From assembly GCA_022702485.1 (NCBI GenBank), contig JAJIYY010000002.1, forward strand, positions 682,001 to 746,000: 64,000 nucleotides of DNA, written 5' to 3'. The position numbers and the translations under genes were made by a program. The DNA is from Simplicillium sp. C3G150-2 (taxonomy: Eukaryota > Ascomycota > Sordariomycetes > Hypocreales > Cordycipitaceae). Below, one piece after another: positions 10,526 through 20,836 of this stretch (position 1 is its first letter; the number at the start of each line of letters is the position of its first letter). The notes beneath the pieces are model-generated. The model saw only the letters and a program-made list of their open reading frames with translations. It made no database searches and had not been told where the DNA came from.

Positions 10526-11541
10526 CCGGCATTAGGAGCAAATAGCTTAGCTCTATTATACAGCTTCTTTCACAGAAAATATTTATTGAAAAGTTAGGTG
10601 CAAACCAAAAGTCAGCATTCAATGGGTGAGTGATGATCACATCAGTATACACTTTGGAGATGGTCAAATGAATATGGCAGCAGCCGTCCCTTTAAACTCG
10701 TAAATGATTGATTTCACTCTCAACACTCTTTTCAATACATGACATGTAGAAACAAAAAGATATAATATATCTTTCCTATTTCTCCTGCATTTGTCGGTGT
10801 GCGTTTCTCTCGTCTAGAAGATCTTACCCTGCACGCACGCCAAGCAACACGCCAGCAAAATGACGTAGAGGCGCTCCGGGGTGTCACCCCAGCCCGCTAA
10901 CGCAGCAGCCTGTAGGTGCAATCAAACCCCGCCCTGCCCGCAGCAACCACTGAAACCGCCCCCGAGTCCACTGTTGAGGCACATGCCAGCGCCCACGTGA
11001 ATAGCGCTAGGCCATTGTTTGCTGTCTCACCCCCCACCATCACCCAAACAGCATCGCCGTCGCCATCCATATTATCACATCCCACTGCATCACGTCTTCC
11101 CTTCTCCCTCGAACACCTGTTGCCATATTCCTCAGAAGACTTAGCGTTGCAATATTATCATCTTTTCACCCCAAAAGCATCACATCCAACAGCAGCCTTT
11201 CTCTCCTAGAATACGCCACCTCTACCCCGTCCACTCAACACCACTCTGCCGATCCATATCAAAACACCATCACTCTCCACACCAAACGCGTCTCTGCATC
11301 ATTCACAACCATGATGATTTTGCCTCGTCAAACTTGCTCCCGCAGACTGTGAATTCTCCTGCAAAAGCCACTCGTTCATCATAATAATGCGATAGCGTCA
11401 CCACAACTCACCTCACCCTTCGCCCCGTCTCTTCGAACCCTCCCTCAACCCTGTTACATCAGTCACATATAGCATTTCGATTCGATCCGATCTTGCATAC
11501 AATTCCAAGAAGCTCCACATTCCCAAGCACACGCAGAAGCC
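10526..11541. other. intergenic, promoter and leader of the Rab-like gene
   Basis: About 1 kb. The C-rich, pyrimidine-biased plus strand from about 11,030 to 11,540 looks like the promoter and 5' leader of the next gene. A 97-codon frame at 10,916 starts with GTG and is not supported as a gene. Confidence 0.55.
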
Positions 11542-12522
11542 ATGTCTGCTCTCGAGGCCAAAATTGTCGTCCTCGGCGCCCAAAACGTTGGCAAAACGTC
11601 GCTGGTAATGCGATACTGCAAGGGCGCTTTCAAACCCGAACAAATCACCTCCACAGTCGGCGCAAGCTTTCTCACCAAGCGCGTCGTCGATACAGACACA
11701 GACACGGTTGTGCGCCTGCAAATATGGGACACTGGTAAATATCCTCTCTTGTCGTGCACCTAAACATTGCAGCGTAGCTAACTCATGCCCCAAAACATAG
11801 CCGGCCAAGAACGCTTTAGATCCATCTCACGATTATACTACCGAGGCGCAAACGCTTGCATCCTCTGCTACGACATCACCGATGCCCAGTCCTTCACGGA
11901 TATGGGCGCCTGGCTCACCGAGCTGCGCGAAAACCTTCCCGAAGACGTTGTACTACATGTAGTCGGCACCAAGGCCGATATCGTCGCGCGTGACCCCTCC
12001 ACTCGCCAAGTACCCTTCGAGCGCTGCATCGCCTATGTCGCCGAGAATCTTGCCCCAGGAGTGGGCAACACGCCTCCCCCAACAGCGACACCACTTACAA
12101 GCCTCTTCAACGGAGGCAACGGCTCAGCACCAGAACCCCGCAGTCCTAGTTCGAAGCGCAGCTCTGGCTTCTGGGGCCAAGAAGTTGGCTGGGATGCCTG
12201 CCATGAAATCAGCGCGGAGAGCGGCGAAGGCGTAGAAGAAGTCTTCCGCGTGGTTGCCAGGAAGCTCGTAGAGCAGAACCGCAAGATGCAGCAAGCTCTA
12301 CTCATGGCCACAGCGGTACCCGGAACCCCAGGATACGAATACGGCATGGATGGCGGCTATTTCGACCGACCGAGCAAGGGCAGCTTCCGCGTTGGTAGAG
12401 ACAGGAGAAGCTGGCTCTTCTCGCCTGCTTTCTCGCCGGCGGTCACGGTAGATCGACTCCAATCACAGGAGAGCAACGGCGAACCACAGGAGATACCCAA
12501 GGACAGACGCAGATGCTGCTAA
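11542..12522 (+). CDS. Rab-like small GTPase with inserted loop and prenylation motif
   Basis: CDS is join(11542..11734,11801..12522), 304 residues; the 66-nt intron splits the WDTAGQ codons in switch II. GTPase motifs are the P-loop GAQNVGKTS (residues 12-20), WDTAGQERF, and an ISAESG in the G5 position. The G4 motif reads TKAD instead of the usual NKxD. Between G4 and G5 there is an extra Pro/Ser/Gly-rich loop of about 40 residues, and after the fold a tail of about 90 residues ends in RRCC, a double-Cys prenylation signal. At 304 residues it is about 100 longer than ordinary Rabs. It most resembles the Rab5/22 group by its core, which would place it in endosomal traffic, but the subfamily is uncertain. 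Confidence 0.82.
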
Positions 12523-12869
12523 GGAACTTAGACTCGCAAACCTATACCCTATTCGTTTGTTCAGCAGGCAATTTACTTTCAGATACCCAAGGCAACTTGA
12601 TTCACTTTTCTGGCGTTTCTTTATATACACGTCTTCTTTTCAGTTACGGCCATGTCTTGCATTTTCAAAGCCTGGCTTTTTTTAGTCTTTGAACTGTTCA
12701 TGTTCTTGATTTTAACGATTGCATTTTGTTTGGTTTATTTGCATCAGGGGACGGAGTTATGGTGTCATGGTTTCAATCGATGGAGGCGAGGGATCGTGTT
12801 ACATCATGTTTATGTTTTTGTATAGGAGTCTGATTCAAATCTATATCTTATTTCTTTCCACATCTCTAT
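12523..12869. other. convergent 3' intergenic region
   Basis: 347 bp between the Rab-like gene and the 3' end of slh1. T-rich on the plus strand; nothing else seen. Confidence 0.6.
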
Positions 12870-15800
12870 CTAAGCGCTTCCAGCTCCCTTCTTCTTGTCC
12901 GTATCATTGTCCACCGTTGGCGGAGCAGGGATATCCACGCCCGTAATACGATGCTCCAACCCAATGTAAGCATCACTTACAACAATGACATCTAGCTTAC
13001 GAACTTGACCAGCCTCAGGCGGAGGAAGCTTCACCACAGCTCTCGCCGACGGTTTAGCCTCAATCTTCTTCTTTCCCGATGCTGAGGGAGTACCCCATCC
13101 TAGACGCCTCACGGCAATGACTTCATCCTTGGCAATGTCTGCAACGATGACGAACCATCCCTCCGACTGTGGCTTGGGCAACTTTGGTGCGAAGATGCGT
13201 GCTTCACGATCGACAAGGGCATTGAGGCGTTTCACGCCAATAGTGAGCGATAGGGCTGTAGCTTGATCAATTGAGACGCTGATGTTCGGTAGTATGGATG
13301 CAGCGCGGGAGAAGCGGCTGTATTGTCCATTGGGGAGGTGAAGCTTCTTAGCGAGCGAGCTGAGCTGCTGTGGTGTAGACTTGGCAATTTGGGCAAGAGA
13401 GGTCGTGTCCTTGGTGGACTCTGGCTCTACACCTGGGAGAATGCTGGCTGGGGCGTCGGTTGGCCAGCGTGCGCACTTGATGCTTTGAAGTAGGGTAATC
13501 ATCTGCAGACATGATGATAGATAGCCCAGTTCAGTGAGGACATCGATGGAGGCTTGAATAATACGAATAGCTTGGTCGAGGACACTGGTTTGATCACCTA
13601 CGTAATCGGTAATGGGGAGATCGATGCGTGACATGTGTGCCTGCAACAGCAAGAAAGCCTTCACATGGGGATCCCACATGGGGAGACCGAACGAGTGGCC
13701 AGGGAATGGCAGGTTCTCAGAGAGTGTGTCGTTGACAAGGTCTTCATTGTGGCGGACAGGCAACTCATCATATTCAGTAGCACGGGACATCCAAGATAAG
13801 GCATCGAGGAAAGTAGCTTGTGGTTTGGCATGCTTGCTCAGATGACGGATGGTCTTGTGGGAGAGATAGTAGTAACTCATAATCTTGCCGATCGGGGTGG
13901 GATCGACGTCGCCGTTGGGGAAAACCTCAACACACTTCGATTCAGCAAGCTCGTCGAGTGAGTTACCAACCATTTCAACCATGTACTCGTTGGCGACCTG
14001 TTGGGCGGCAATTGTGCTGTGCTGCTCGGCGGAGATCTCAAGGCCGTAGTAAGACGGATTCTTGTGCAGTCTTCGGAAAAAGAATGTCCATGTGAGGTAG
14101 TCGAGAGCATCTTGTTTTGTAAGAATGGTTTCGGCGGAAATTTCGGCACACAAATGGTTATCCAGCACAGTATGGAGAGATGATTCCACAGGGAAACCAG
14201 TGTGTAGGAAGTGCTTGTAGAAGTCTTTCTTGGCATCCTGGGTGAAGATACGAGCGACACCAGAGTTGTCAAACTGGGGTCGTCCTGCTCGACCAAGCAT
14301 CTGCAGCACATCGGTAAGATCCATATCACGGTAGCCTTCCATCTTGGCATCATAGAATTGGGTTCCTTTGACAACGACAAGATGGGCGGGAAGGTTAACT
14401 CCCCAAGCAAGGGTACTGGTAGCGACAAGAATTTGAATTTTGTTGTTGAGGAAAAGTTCCTCAGCGAGCTGTCGATCAGACTCAACAAGACCGGCATGGT
14501 GCAGTCCAATTCCAAAGTTGATAGCTTCCTTGAGAGCATCGTCCTTAACACGAGCAAGGTTGAGCTGAAGATCGTCTTCATCCATGCGTAAGAAGCGACG
14601 AGGGTTGTCTTCCATACCGCAGAAATTGATCAAGTCCTTGGCAGTGAGTCTTGTTTGACGACGGGATGCGACGAAAACAATAACTGGCTTGTCGGGACTG
14701 TGGTTCTTGATGGCTAAGAATGTAGGTCGGTTCATTGACTGCATCAGAGGACAGAATCCGCGCACTTCAGGGAAACCATCGATGTATAGCTCCAGAGGGA
14801 CTGGACGGACAGAGTGTCTAAAGTTGAATAATCCCTCCTTGACACCAAGCCAGCTCGCAAGATCAGTGGCATTTGCACAAGCAGTGGACATGCCCAGAAG
14901 TCGAACAGCGCTCTTGGTCATCTCGGCAATGTAGTTCATACGAGAAACAATGATCTCGAGAATTGGACCACGATCACCGGCCAGCAAGTGAATTTCATCA
15001 ATGATGACGAGGCTGACTTGCCTTACGTATCCTCTGGTTTGCCACGAACGAGAGATACCATCCCATTTTTCAGGAGTGGTGATGATGATGTCTGCATCCT
15101 TGATGGTCCTTGTATCGGGCGTGTTATCACCAGTCAACTCCACTAGCTTCAGACCCAAAGGTCTCGCCAATCGCACACCCCAATCTTTGACTCTTTCGCG
15201 AACAAGTGCCTTCATGGGAGCAATGTACACGACCTTAGACTTAGGCCTCTCCCGGAATGCCCACCACATGGCCAGTTCGGCTGCAACGGTCTTTCCACTA
15301 CCGGTCGGTGACCCCAAGAGTACATTGGCAGCAGTATGATACAGCGTGTGGAAAATTTGAGTCTGCATGGGGTTAAAGAATTGGAAGCGCTGTGCGTAAA
15401 GTTCTTCCAGTCCGGGGTTCTTGAGCGCTGAGATCGGCAGCGGCTGCAAGTTCAGCAGATCAGTGTACACGCTCTCAGTGTCGGGGCGGATGAGATGCTG
15501 GAACGAAACTGGTGTGACTGTCTCAGCACCCAACCATCTGTCAGATACAGCTCGTACATAAATCTGCGTAGGAAGGGGATCAGAGAGAGGAATGGTGAAG
15601 TTCAACTCATGCTCATCATGTAGCTTTCTTCTGTTCAGAATGAAGAACTCATGATGGTAAATTTCAGAAGTCTCGGAGTTTTCTACCCAGATGTAGAACG
15701 ATTCGGACGTGCCGTGAATGTGGTCCTTCCATGAGAAATCAGGAATGACGTAGAGTTTGATGCGTAGAACGTCTCGGTTCAGAGGCGCTATTTCAGCCTC

Positions 15801-18779
15801 TACATGGACCGTTGGGAAGTTATTGAGAATCTTCGCAATGGTCTTTCCTGCACCGTGGTTGTGAACCAAGCTACCGATCTCTGCAGGTTCCATCTCCTTC
15901 ATAGTATCAATAGTCAAGTTCTCCTTGGAGTCAAGCTGGTTGAGAATGGGCTTTGCAAGGTCAAACTGATGCAAGGGATGCTGGAATGGCCAAATGCGCT
16001 TCTCAATAGACTTGGACAGTGTCAATAAGACAAGACACTGGTGTCCCCATCGGCGGTTCAACGCAAGCATGAAGAGCGCGCGGCAAATTCTGCCAGACTG
16101 TTGAGCAACATAATTCATGTCATTAGACAGAGCAAAGTCTTCGGGTTGTTGCTTAGAGATGTAGGATTGCAGGAGGATATTCGTCTTAGCCTGAGGGGTA
16201 TCAATACCACCCTCAACATCGCAAGGAACTATGTCGTTCTTGAGATGCATCAGCTCTTTAGCTTCCGTGTCTCGCGACTGAATATTGTCGAATTCTCCAC
16301 TCATACTGATCATCTTGAGAATATCTGCTTCAGTGGCATGCGCATGCATCATTGTGTTGAAGACTTGAATGCTGGTATGAAGGATGTAGTATTGACTGGC
16401 AATTCGACCGATATCCTTGCTTCGTAGTTCTTCGGTAGTCTCGTTGAAAATGATCATCTGGCATTGCTGAAGAGTTCTAGCAGCCTGAATGGCCAATTGG
16501 CGACGTCGTTGGACCAGTGTTGGGTCGTCTCGAATCTCAGCCCATTCAATACCGTAGGTGATGGGACTACGCTGCATGCGCACAAAGAGGTAAGAGTAAC
16601 CAATCCACTGAACAGCGTCTTGGATGGAAGTGACTGTACCAAGGGCAATCTCGGCATTGAGATTGTCCACGAGCTTGGTCGAAAACTTTGACTCGATTGG
16701 TTGCTGCTCAGTCACAGCAGTCAAGTAATGTTGCAATTTCTCTTGTGAAGTACAGATCATGCCAATACCAGTGTCCTCGAACTGGGGACGACCAGCACGA
16801 CCAAAGATCTGTAGAACATCCAAGATGCCCAGGTCCACGAATTTACCATCCTGGGCACTGTAAACTTGGGTTCCTTTAATGACTACTGCAGCGGCTGGCA
16901 AATTGACACCCCAAGCGAGGGTAGCAGTACAGCAAAGAACCTTCAAAACTCCTTCTCCAAACAAACGCTCCATGAGGTTTCTGTCGGATCGCGCCATACC
17001 GGCGTGATGAACACCGATACCTTTGCTGAGTAACTCTCTAATGTCCTTCGACTTTGAAGATTTGATGTCTCTCAGAGCCTGTTCGTACCGAGGGTGTCCC
17101 GCAGGGTCAAACAAGTCAGCTGCAAAGGCTTCGATAGCCTTTTGATGCAAGGTTCTTGCAGTGACCATTGTATCTCGTCGGGAATGCACAAACACCATGA
17201 CTTGATGATCTCTTTCCAGCATTTCTTTCACTTTTTCAAACGCAACGGTATCAAGATTATCCTTTGACTGCTTGCTTCCAGTCTTGCCTTTGACACCAAT
17301 GAAATGTTGCTCGAGAGGTACAGGTCTGAACGAAGCGTCAAAGTAGAACAGTCCAGCTTGCTTGTTCACTTTTAAGAAATCGGCAACATCAATGTAGTTT
17401 GGGAGTGTAGCACTGAGACCAATGATACGAATCAATGACTGCGTGCTTTCCACCTGTCTCTCAGTTCTTGCGACGAGAGACTCAAGAACCGCACCTCGCT
17501 CGTCATGCAACATGTGTACCTCATCGATGATTAGAAGACGGACTTTCTGCACCAATTCGGTATCTCCAGTTCCCTTTCTAGTCACAACATCCCATTTCTC
17601 AGGCGTTGTAACAATGATTTGGGTTTGAACGATTTCAGACTTTGTGAGCTGCATATCTCCAGTGTATTCCCGACACTTGATGCCAAGCCAGGCAAGGCGC
17701 TTGCCCAGTTTCTCAGTAACTTCCGCAGCAAGAGCTTTCATGGGAGCGACATAGACGATCTTGAACTCGTCAATGTCCACGGCGAACTCTGTTGCCTCCG
17801 GGTTTTCAGCTGGGTTGGGGATAACATTCTGACCAATTGTTTGAAGAATGGTCAGCATAGCGGCGTCAGTTTTACCCGCACCGGTAGGAGCGCAAATAAG
17901 CATATTCTCGCTGGTCTTGTAACCAACAGGGTACACCAAACTTTGCATGCGGTTGAGAGCCTTGTAGCCCTTGAAGGTATTCCTACAAAGGCCGTCTAAA
18001 GATGAGATGCTAACGAGCTTTTGCCCTGGGCCAAGAACTCCTTTTTTGCCGGCAGGAATAGAATACTCCTCGTACTTTTCGAATTGCTTATGTTCAGTGC
18101 CAGAAGGCAGCCCGTATTTCTTTCCTGTGCTGCTGACAGTGTTTCCAGCGTTGTATGCTTTATAGACATGAGGATACTGGACTTCTTTGGAGAAGCTAGG
18201 TGCCAATGCCGCTGTCTTGTGTTCATAGTCTTGGCGTCGGAGAGCCTCGTCTCGCTGAGACTTTGATAAGAGTCGTCGACCTGTAGGCGCAGAGTCTTGC
18301 GGCTGAGAGATTGATGAAACAATCTCGTCCTTGTGGGCCAGAAGCTCAATAATGAAGTCCAAATCGTCGAATCCAACCAGATCAGTCAATTGAGCCTGGA
18401 GCTGATCTTCAGGCTGCCTCGATGACAAGACACTGGTGATTTGGGTTTCGAAGACATCCGGAGCCATGCCATTCTTGCTGGAGACTTCGAAACATTTCCC
18501 TTGCAGCCATGTGGCGTCATATTGGGATCCTGATCCTGAGGCCTGAGGTTCAACGAAGTCACTGGTGTATGCGTCTTCGTCGTCTTCCGAGATGAAGTCC
18601 CATACATCTTGGCCGCTGGTACCAGATGAGTAGCCGCCGAAGTCATCATCATCGAGTTCAACCTCATCGGGAGCTTTGGCGTTTAGGTCGAGACCCTTCA
18701 GATCGGCTAGTGCTGCTTGCATAGCAGCAAATTGTTCGCGCCATTGGGCTTCTGCAGCGAGTAGATCACTTGACACCAT
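12870..18779 (-). CDS. slh1: Ski2-like RNA helicase Slh1 (ASCC3 homologue)
   Basis: One long exon, 1969 residues from the ATG at 18779 (an ATG at 18812 adds 11). It has two tandem Ski2-like helicase cassettes, each followed by a Sec63-like region. Cassette 1 has APTGAGKT near residue 300 and DEVH; cassette 2 has SPTGSGKT near residue 1160 and DEIH. Both nucleotide sites look intact, which favours Slh1/ASCC3 over the spliceosomal Brr2, whose second cassette is degenerate. The acidic N-terminus with GQDVWDFISEDD and the length near 1970 also fit Slh1. In yeast, Slh1 is the motor of the ribosome-quality-control trigger complex that splits collided ribosomes. It shares a 615 bp divergent promoter region with ykt6. 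Confidence 0.9.
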   Translation of the reverse strand: MVSSDLLAAEAQWREQFAAMQAALADLKGLDLNAKAPDEVELDDDDFGGYSSGTSGQDVWDFISEDDEDAYTSDFVEPQASGSGSQYDATWLQGKCFEVSSKNGMAPDVFETQITSVLSSRQPEDQLQAQLTDLVGFDDLDFIIELLAHKDEIVSSISQPQDSAPTGRRLLSKSQRDEALRRQDYEHKTAALAPSFSKEVQYPHVYKAYNAGNTVSSTGKKYGLPSGTEHKQFEKYEEYSIPAGKKGVLGPGQKLVSISSLDGLCRNTFKGYKALNRMQSLVYPVGYKTSENMLICAPTGAGKTDAAMLTILQTIGQNVIPNPAENPEATEFAVDIDEFKIVYVAPMKALAAEVTEKLGKRLAWLGIKCREYTGDMQLTKSEIVQTQIIVTTPEKWDVVTRKGTGDTELVQKVRLLIIDEVHMLHDERGAVLESLVARTERQVESTQSLIRIIGLSATLPNYIDVADFLKVNKQAGLFYFDASFRPVPLEQHFIGVKGKTGSKQSKDNLDTVAFEKVKEMLERDHQVMVFVHSRRDTMVTARTLHQKAIEAFAADLFDPAGHPRYEQALRDIKSSKSKDIRELLSKGIGVHHAGMARSDRNLMERLFGEGVLKVLCCTATLAWGVNLPAAAVVIKGTQVYSAQDGKFVDLGILDVLQIFGRAGRPQFEDTGIGMICTSQEKLQHYLTAVTEQQPIESKFSTKLVDNLNAEIALGTVTSIQDAVQWIGYSYLFVRMQRSPITYGIEWAEIRDDPTLVQRRRQLAIQAARTLQQCQMIIFNETTEELRSKDIGRIASQYYILHTSIQVFNTMMHAHATEADILKMISMSGEFDNIQSRDTEAKELMHLKNDIVPCDVEGGIDTPQAKTNILLQSYISKQQPEDFALSNDMNYVAQQSGRICRALFMLALNRRWGHQCLVLLTLSKSIEKRIWPFQHPLHQFDLAKPILNQLDSKENLTIDTMKEMEPAEIGSLVHNHGAGKTIAKILNNFPTVHVEAEIAPLNRDVLRIKLYVIPDFSWKDHIHGTSESFYIWVENSETSEIYHHEFFILNRRKLHDEHELNFTIPLSDPLPTQIYVRAVSDRWLGAETVTPVSFQHLIRPDTESVYTDLLNLQPLPISALKNPGLEELYAQRFQFFNPMQTQIFHTLYHTAANVLLGSPTGSGKTVAAELAMWWAFRERPKSKVVYIAPMKALVRERVKDWGVRLARPLGLKLVELTGDNTPDTRTIKDADIIITTPEKWDGISRSWQTRGYVRQVSLVIIDEIHLLAGDRGPILEIIVSRMNYIAEMTKSAVRLLGMSTACANATDLASWLGVKEGLFNFRHSVRPVPLELYIDGFPEVRGFCPLMQSMNRPTFLAIKNHSPDKPVIVFVASRRQTRLTAKDLINFCGMEDNPRRFLRMDEDDLQLNLARVKDDALKEAINFGIGLHHAGLVESDRQLAEELFLNNKIQILVATSTLAWGVNLPAHLVVVKGTQFYDAKMEGYRDMDLTDVLQMLGRAGRPQFDNSGVARIFTQDAKKDFYKHFLHTGFPVESSLHTVLDNHLCAEISAETILTKQDALDYLTWTFFFRRLHKNPSYYGLEISAEQHSTIAAQQVANEYMVEMVGNSLDELAESKCVEVFPNGDVDPTPIGKIMSYYYLSHKTIRHLSKHAKPQATFLDALSWMSRATEYDELPVRHNEDLVNDTLSENLPFPGHSFGLPMWDPHVKAFLLLQAHMSRIDLPITDYVGDQTSVLDQAIRIIQASIDVLTELGYLSSCLQMITLLQSIKCARWPTDAPASILPGVEPESTKDTTSLAQIAKSTPQQLSSLAKKLHLPNGQYSRFSRAASILPNISVSIDQATALSLTIGVKRLNALVDREARIFAPKLPKPQSEGWFVIVADIAKDEVIAVRRLGWGTPSASGKKKIEAKPSARAVVKLPPPEAGQVRKLDVIVVSDAYIGLEHRITGVDIPAPPTVDNDTDKKKGAGSA

Positions 18780-19394
18780 ATTGATAGTGGTTGCGATGTT
18801 TCGAGCAGTCACAGTCTTTGCTTGATAGTGTTTCTGTATTGTATTGTTTCGATTGTCGCAGAGCGTACCGATTTATCGGAGCAAATTTTAATGTTTCCTT
18901 TAACACCAGAAACGACAACCTCGACAATATATATTTACAGAGTCATCGCTGTGTGCAGGACAACATGAGCAACAGATCCTTGCTCGCAGTGGGAGTCACA
19001 CCGCTCCACTCTGCCCACCAGCTCGTCCCTCTACAGCGCAGGGGCCCCAACCAGAAAAATTGAGTGCCAAACAGCCCCGCCACTCCCGCCACAGACAGGC
19101 TCCCAAGTCCGCTGGAGCTCCCCCTCCGTCGATGTACCAGCGCCCACCACAGCGCTGTAATGCCCGTAGCCTAGCGGGGTTTTGGCAGCGCATCGTGGGG
19201 CATGTGACGGAGCAAGCACCAGCAATTCTCCTGGTCGCGGCCAAACCGTCACCGACTCCCTTGTTTTCTAGATCTTCAAAGTACCATTTCCCACCCCAAC
19301 AACTCGGATTTCCCTTCCCGAGGCCTCCTCTAATCTCGCCTTCGTCACACAGAGACACGACACAGATTACTTCCTCACACCACCAAATACCAAA
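18780..19394. promoter_or_regulatory. divergent promoter between slh1 and ykt6
   Basis: 615 bp between two divergently transcribed housekeeping genes, so both promoters must lie here. The plus strand becomes pyrimidine-rich just before the ykt6 ATG, as in many fungal leaders. No TATA box is obvious. Confidence 0.5.
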
Positions 19395-20278
19395 ATGAAG
19401 TTGCACTACATTGGCGTACGTTCCTGAAACCGAGGGCCAGCGCCCCTCATTGACGTCAAGCCGAGTCCATAGACCAAAACCATTTTGCTGACTGCCTGCT
19501 CGCTGTGTACAGATCATCCGCAACGAGGGCAAGCCTGCTCACGAAATCGTCGCCGAGAAGGAACTCAGCTCATACTCGCGCTTCACCCGCAACAAGTTAG
19601 TCGCCAGCCCGACTCTGACCTCGATTCAATCCTAACCTCGGACAGCTATGGCGAGTTCATGACATTGTTCGCAAAGACGGTCGCCGAGCGCACACGGCCC
19701 GGTCAACGACAGGATGTAGAGGAGCAAGGTTAGCCTCAAGTGACAGATTAAGACGCATTGCGCACACCAAACAAAACTAACGCCTCGCTACTACGTCCAG
19801 ATTACACATTCCACGCCTACGGCCGAACAGAAGGCATCTGCGGCATCATCATCTCCGATCACCAGTACCCAGCCCTGGTCGCCCATCAGCTGCTCAGCAA
19901 GGTCGTCGACGAATTCCTCTCCAAGAACCCCCGCACATCATGGGCCTCGGGTGAGCCACAGCTCGTCATGCCCGAGCTCAAGGACTACCTGTCCAAGTAC
20001 CAAGATCCCCAACAAGCCGATAGCATCATGAAGATCCAAAAGGAGCTCGACGAGACCAAGATTGTTTTGCACAAGACCATCGAGAGTGTATTGCAGCGAG
20101 GCGAGAAGATTGACGACTTGGTGGCAAAGAGTGACGGTCTCAGCGCCCAGAGCAAGATGTTCTACCGTACGTGACAACCTCCACTTGCTACATCGCCCCA
20201 ACGATGAAACATAAATGTTGACTAACTTTATTTTTAGAGCAAGCGAAAAAGCAAAACTCATGCTGCGTTCTCATGTAA
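19395..20278 (+). CDS. ykt6: R-SNARE Ykt6
   Basis: CDS is join(19395..19415,19513..19595,19646..19728,19801..20166,20238..20278), 197 residues in five exons. The N-terminal longin domain (residues about 1-130) begins MKLHYIGIIRNEGKPAHEI. The SNARE coiled coil spans about 135-190 with the central Arg typical of R-SNAREs (VLQRGEKIDDLV). The C-terminus is CCVLM: the last Cys starts a CaaX box for prenylation and the preceding Cys is the usual palmitoylation site, so the protein is lipid-anchored and has no TM segment. Ykt6 acts in ER-Golgi, intra-Golgi, endosomal and vacuolar or autophagosome fusion. Length matches yeast Ykt6 (about 200). Introns 2 and 3 begin GTTAGT/GTTAGC, a less common donor. 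Confidence 0.95.
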
Positions 20279-20836
20279 AGGAAAATTTATCGTCCCAGGG
20301 TCCAAACGACTGCTCCTGTTCGTCAGGCGTTGTGGGACGTTGGTCCCGTTTCAGAATATCGGGCTGTATGCCATGGAGGGTTGGATCATCACAACAACGC
20401 ATAAACCATATATGCTTACTCGTATCACCATTCGTTTTGAAGTATCAAACATCTACTTCTAGCACTAATACACCACGGAACTATTAAGTCGCATAATACT
20501 ATTCCTACAAATTCACTTTGACATTTATGCAACAATGAAAGAAAGACACAAGACGGACTTTCGGTGAGACTTCATCCTTGTACGGATCCCGAACCATGCT
20601 TCTGTATTCTCATTCTCAAAAGGTCAGGTAAATAAAATATTGACAGAAAAAAAAAGAAGAAACTGTGCTGGGGTTATGCCTATGTAGATATCTATGTCCA
20701 TCCTATAACGCTGCTGCAAAGAACAAATAAAAAATGATTCGTCTAGTGTTGTATCCTGAGTGAGTGAAGTTCCTGCCTTCGGTCTTGTTTTCATAAGTGG
20801 GTATTGTCGTTAAAAGTTCTCTTCCGCAGCTTTCTA
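20279..20836. other. convergent 3' intergenic region
   Basis: 558 bp between ykt6 and the disordered protein gene, which converge. It contains A-rich stretches (20,640-20,660 and 20,720-20,735) likely used for 3' end formation. No gene seen. Confidence 0.55.

Noticed and set aside
10916..11209. 97-codon Ser/Pro/Thr-rich plus-strand frame before the Rab-like gene
   Set aside because: Begins with GTG and lies in the C-rich leader/promoter; no conserved motif.
13877..14581. 234-codon frame inside slh1
   Set aside because: Same-strand shifted shadow of the helicase gene, whose frame carries all motifs.
20167..20278. Stop of Ykt6 directly after FYRT
   Set aside because: A GTACGT donor and TTTTTAG acceptor restore the conserved CaaX end CCVLM, so the stop is intronic.
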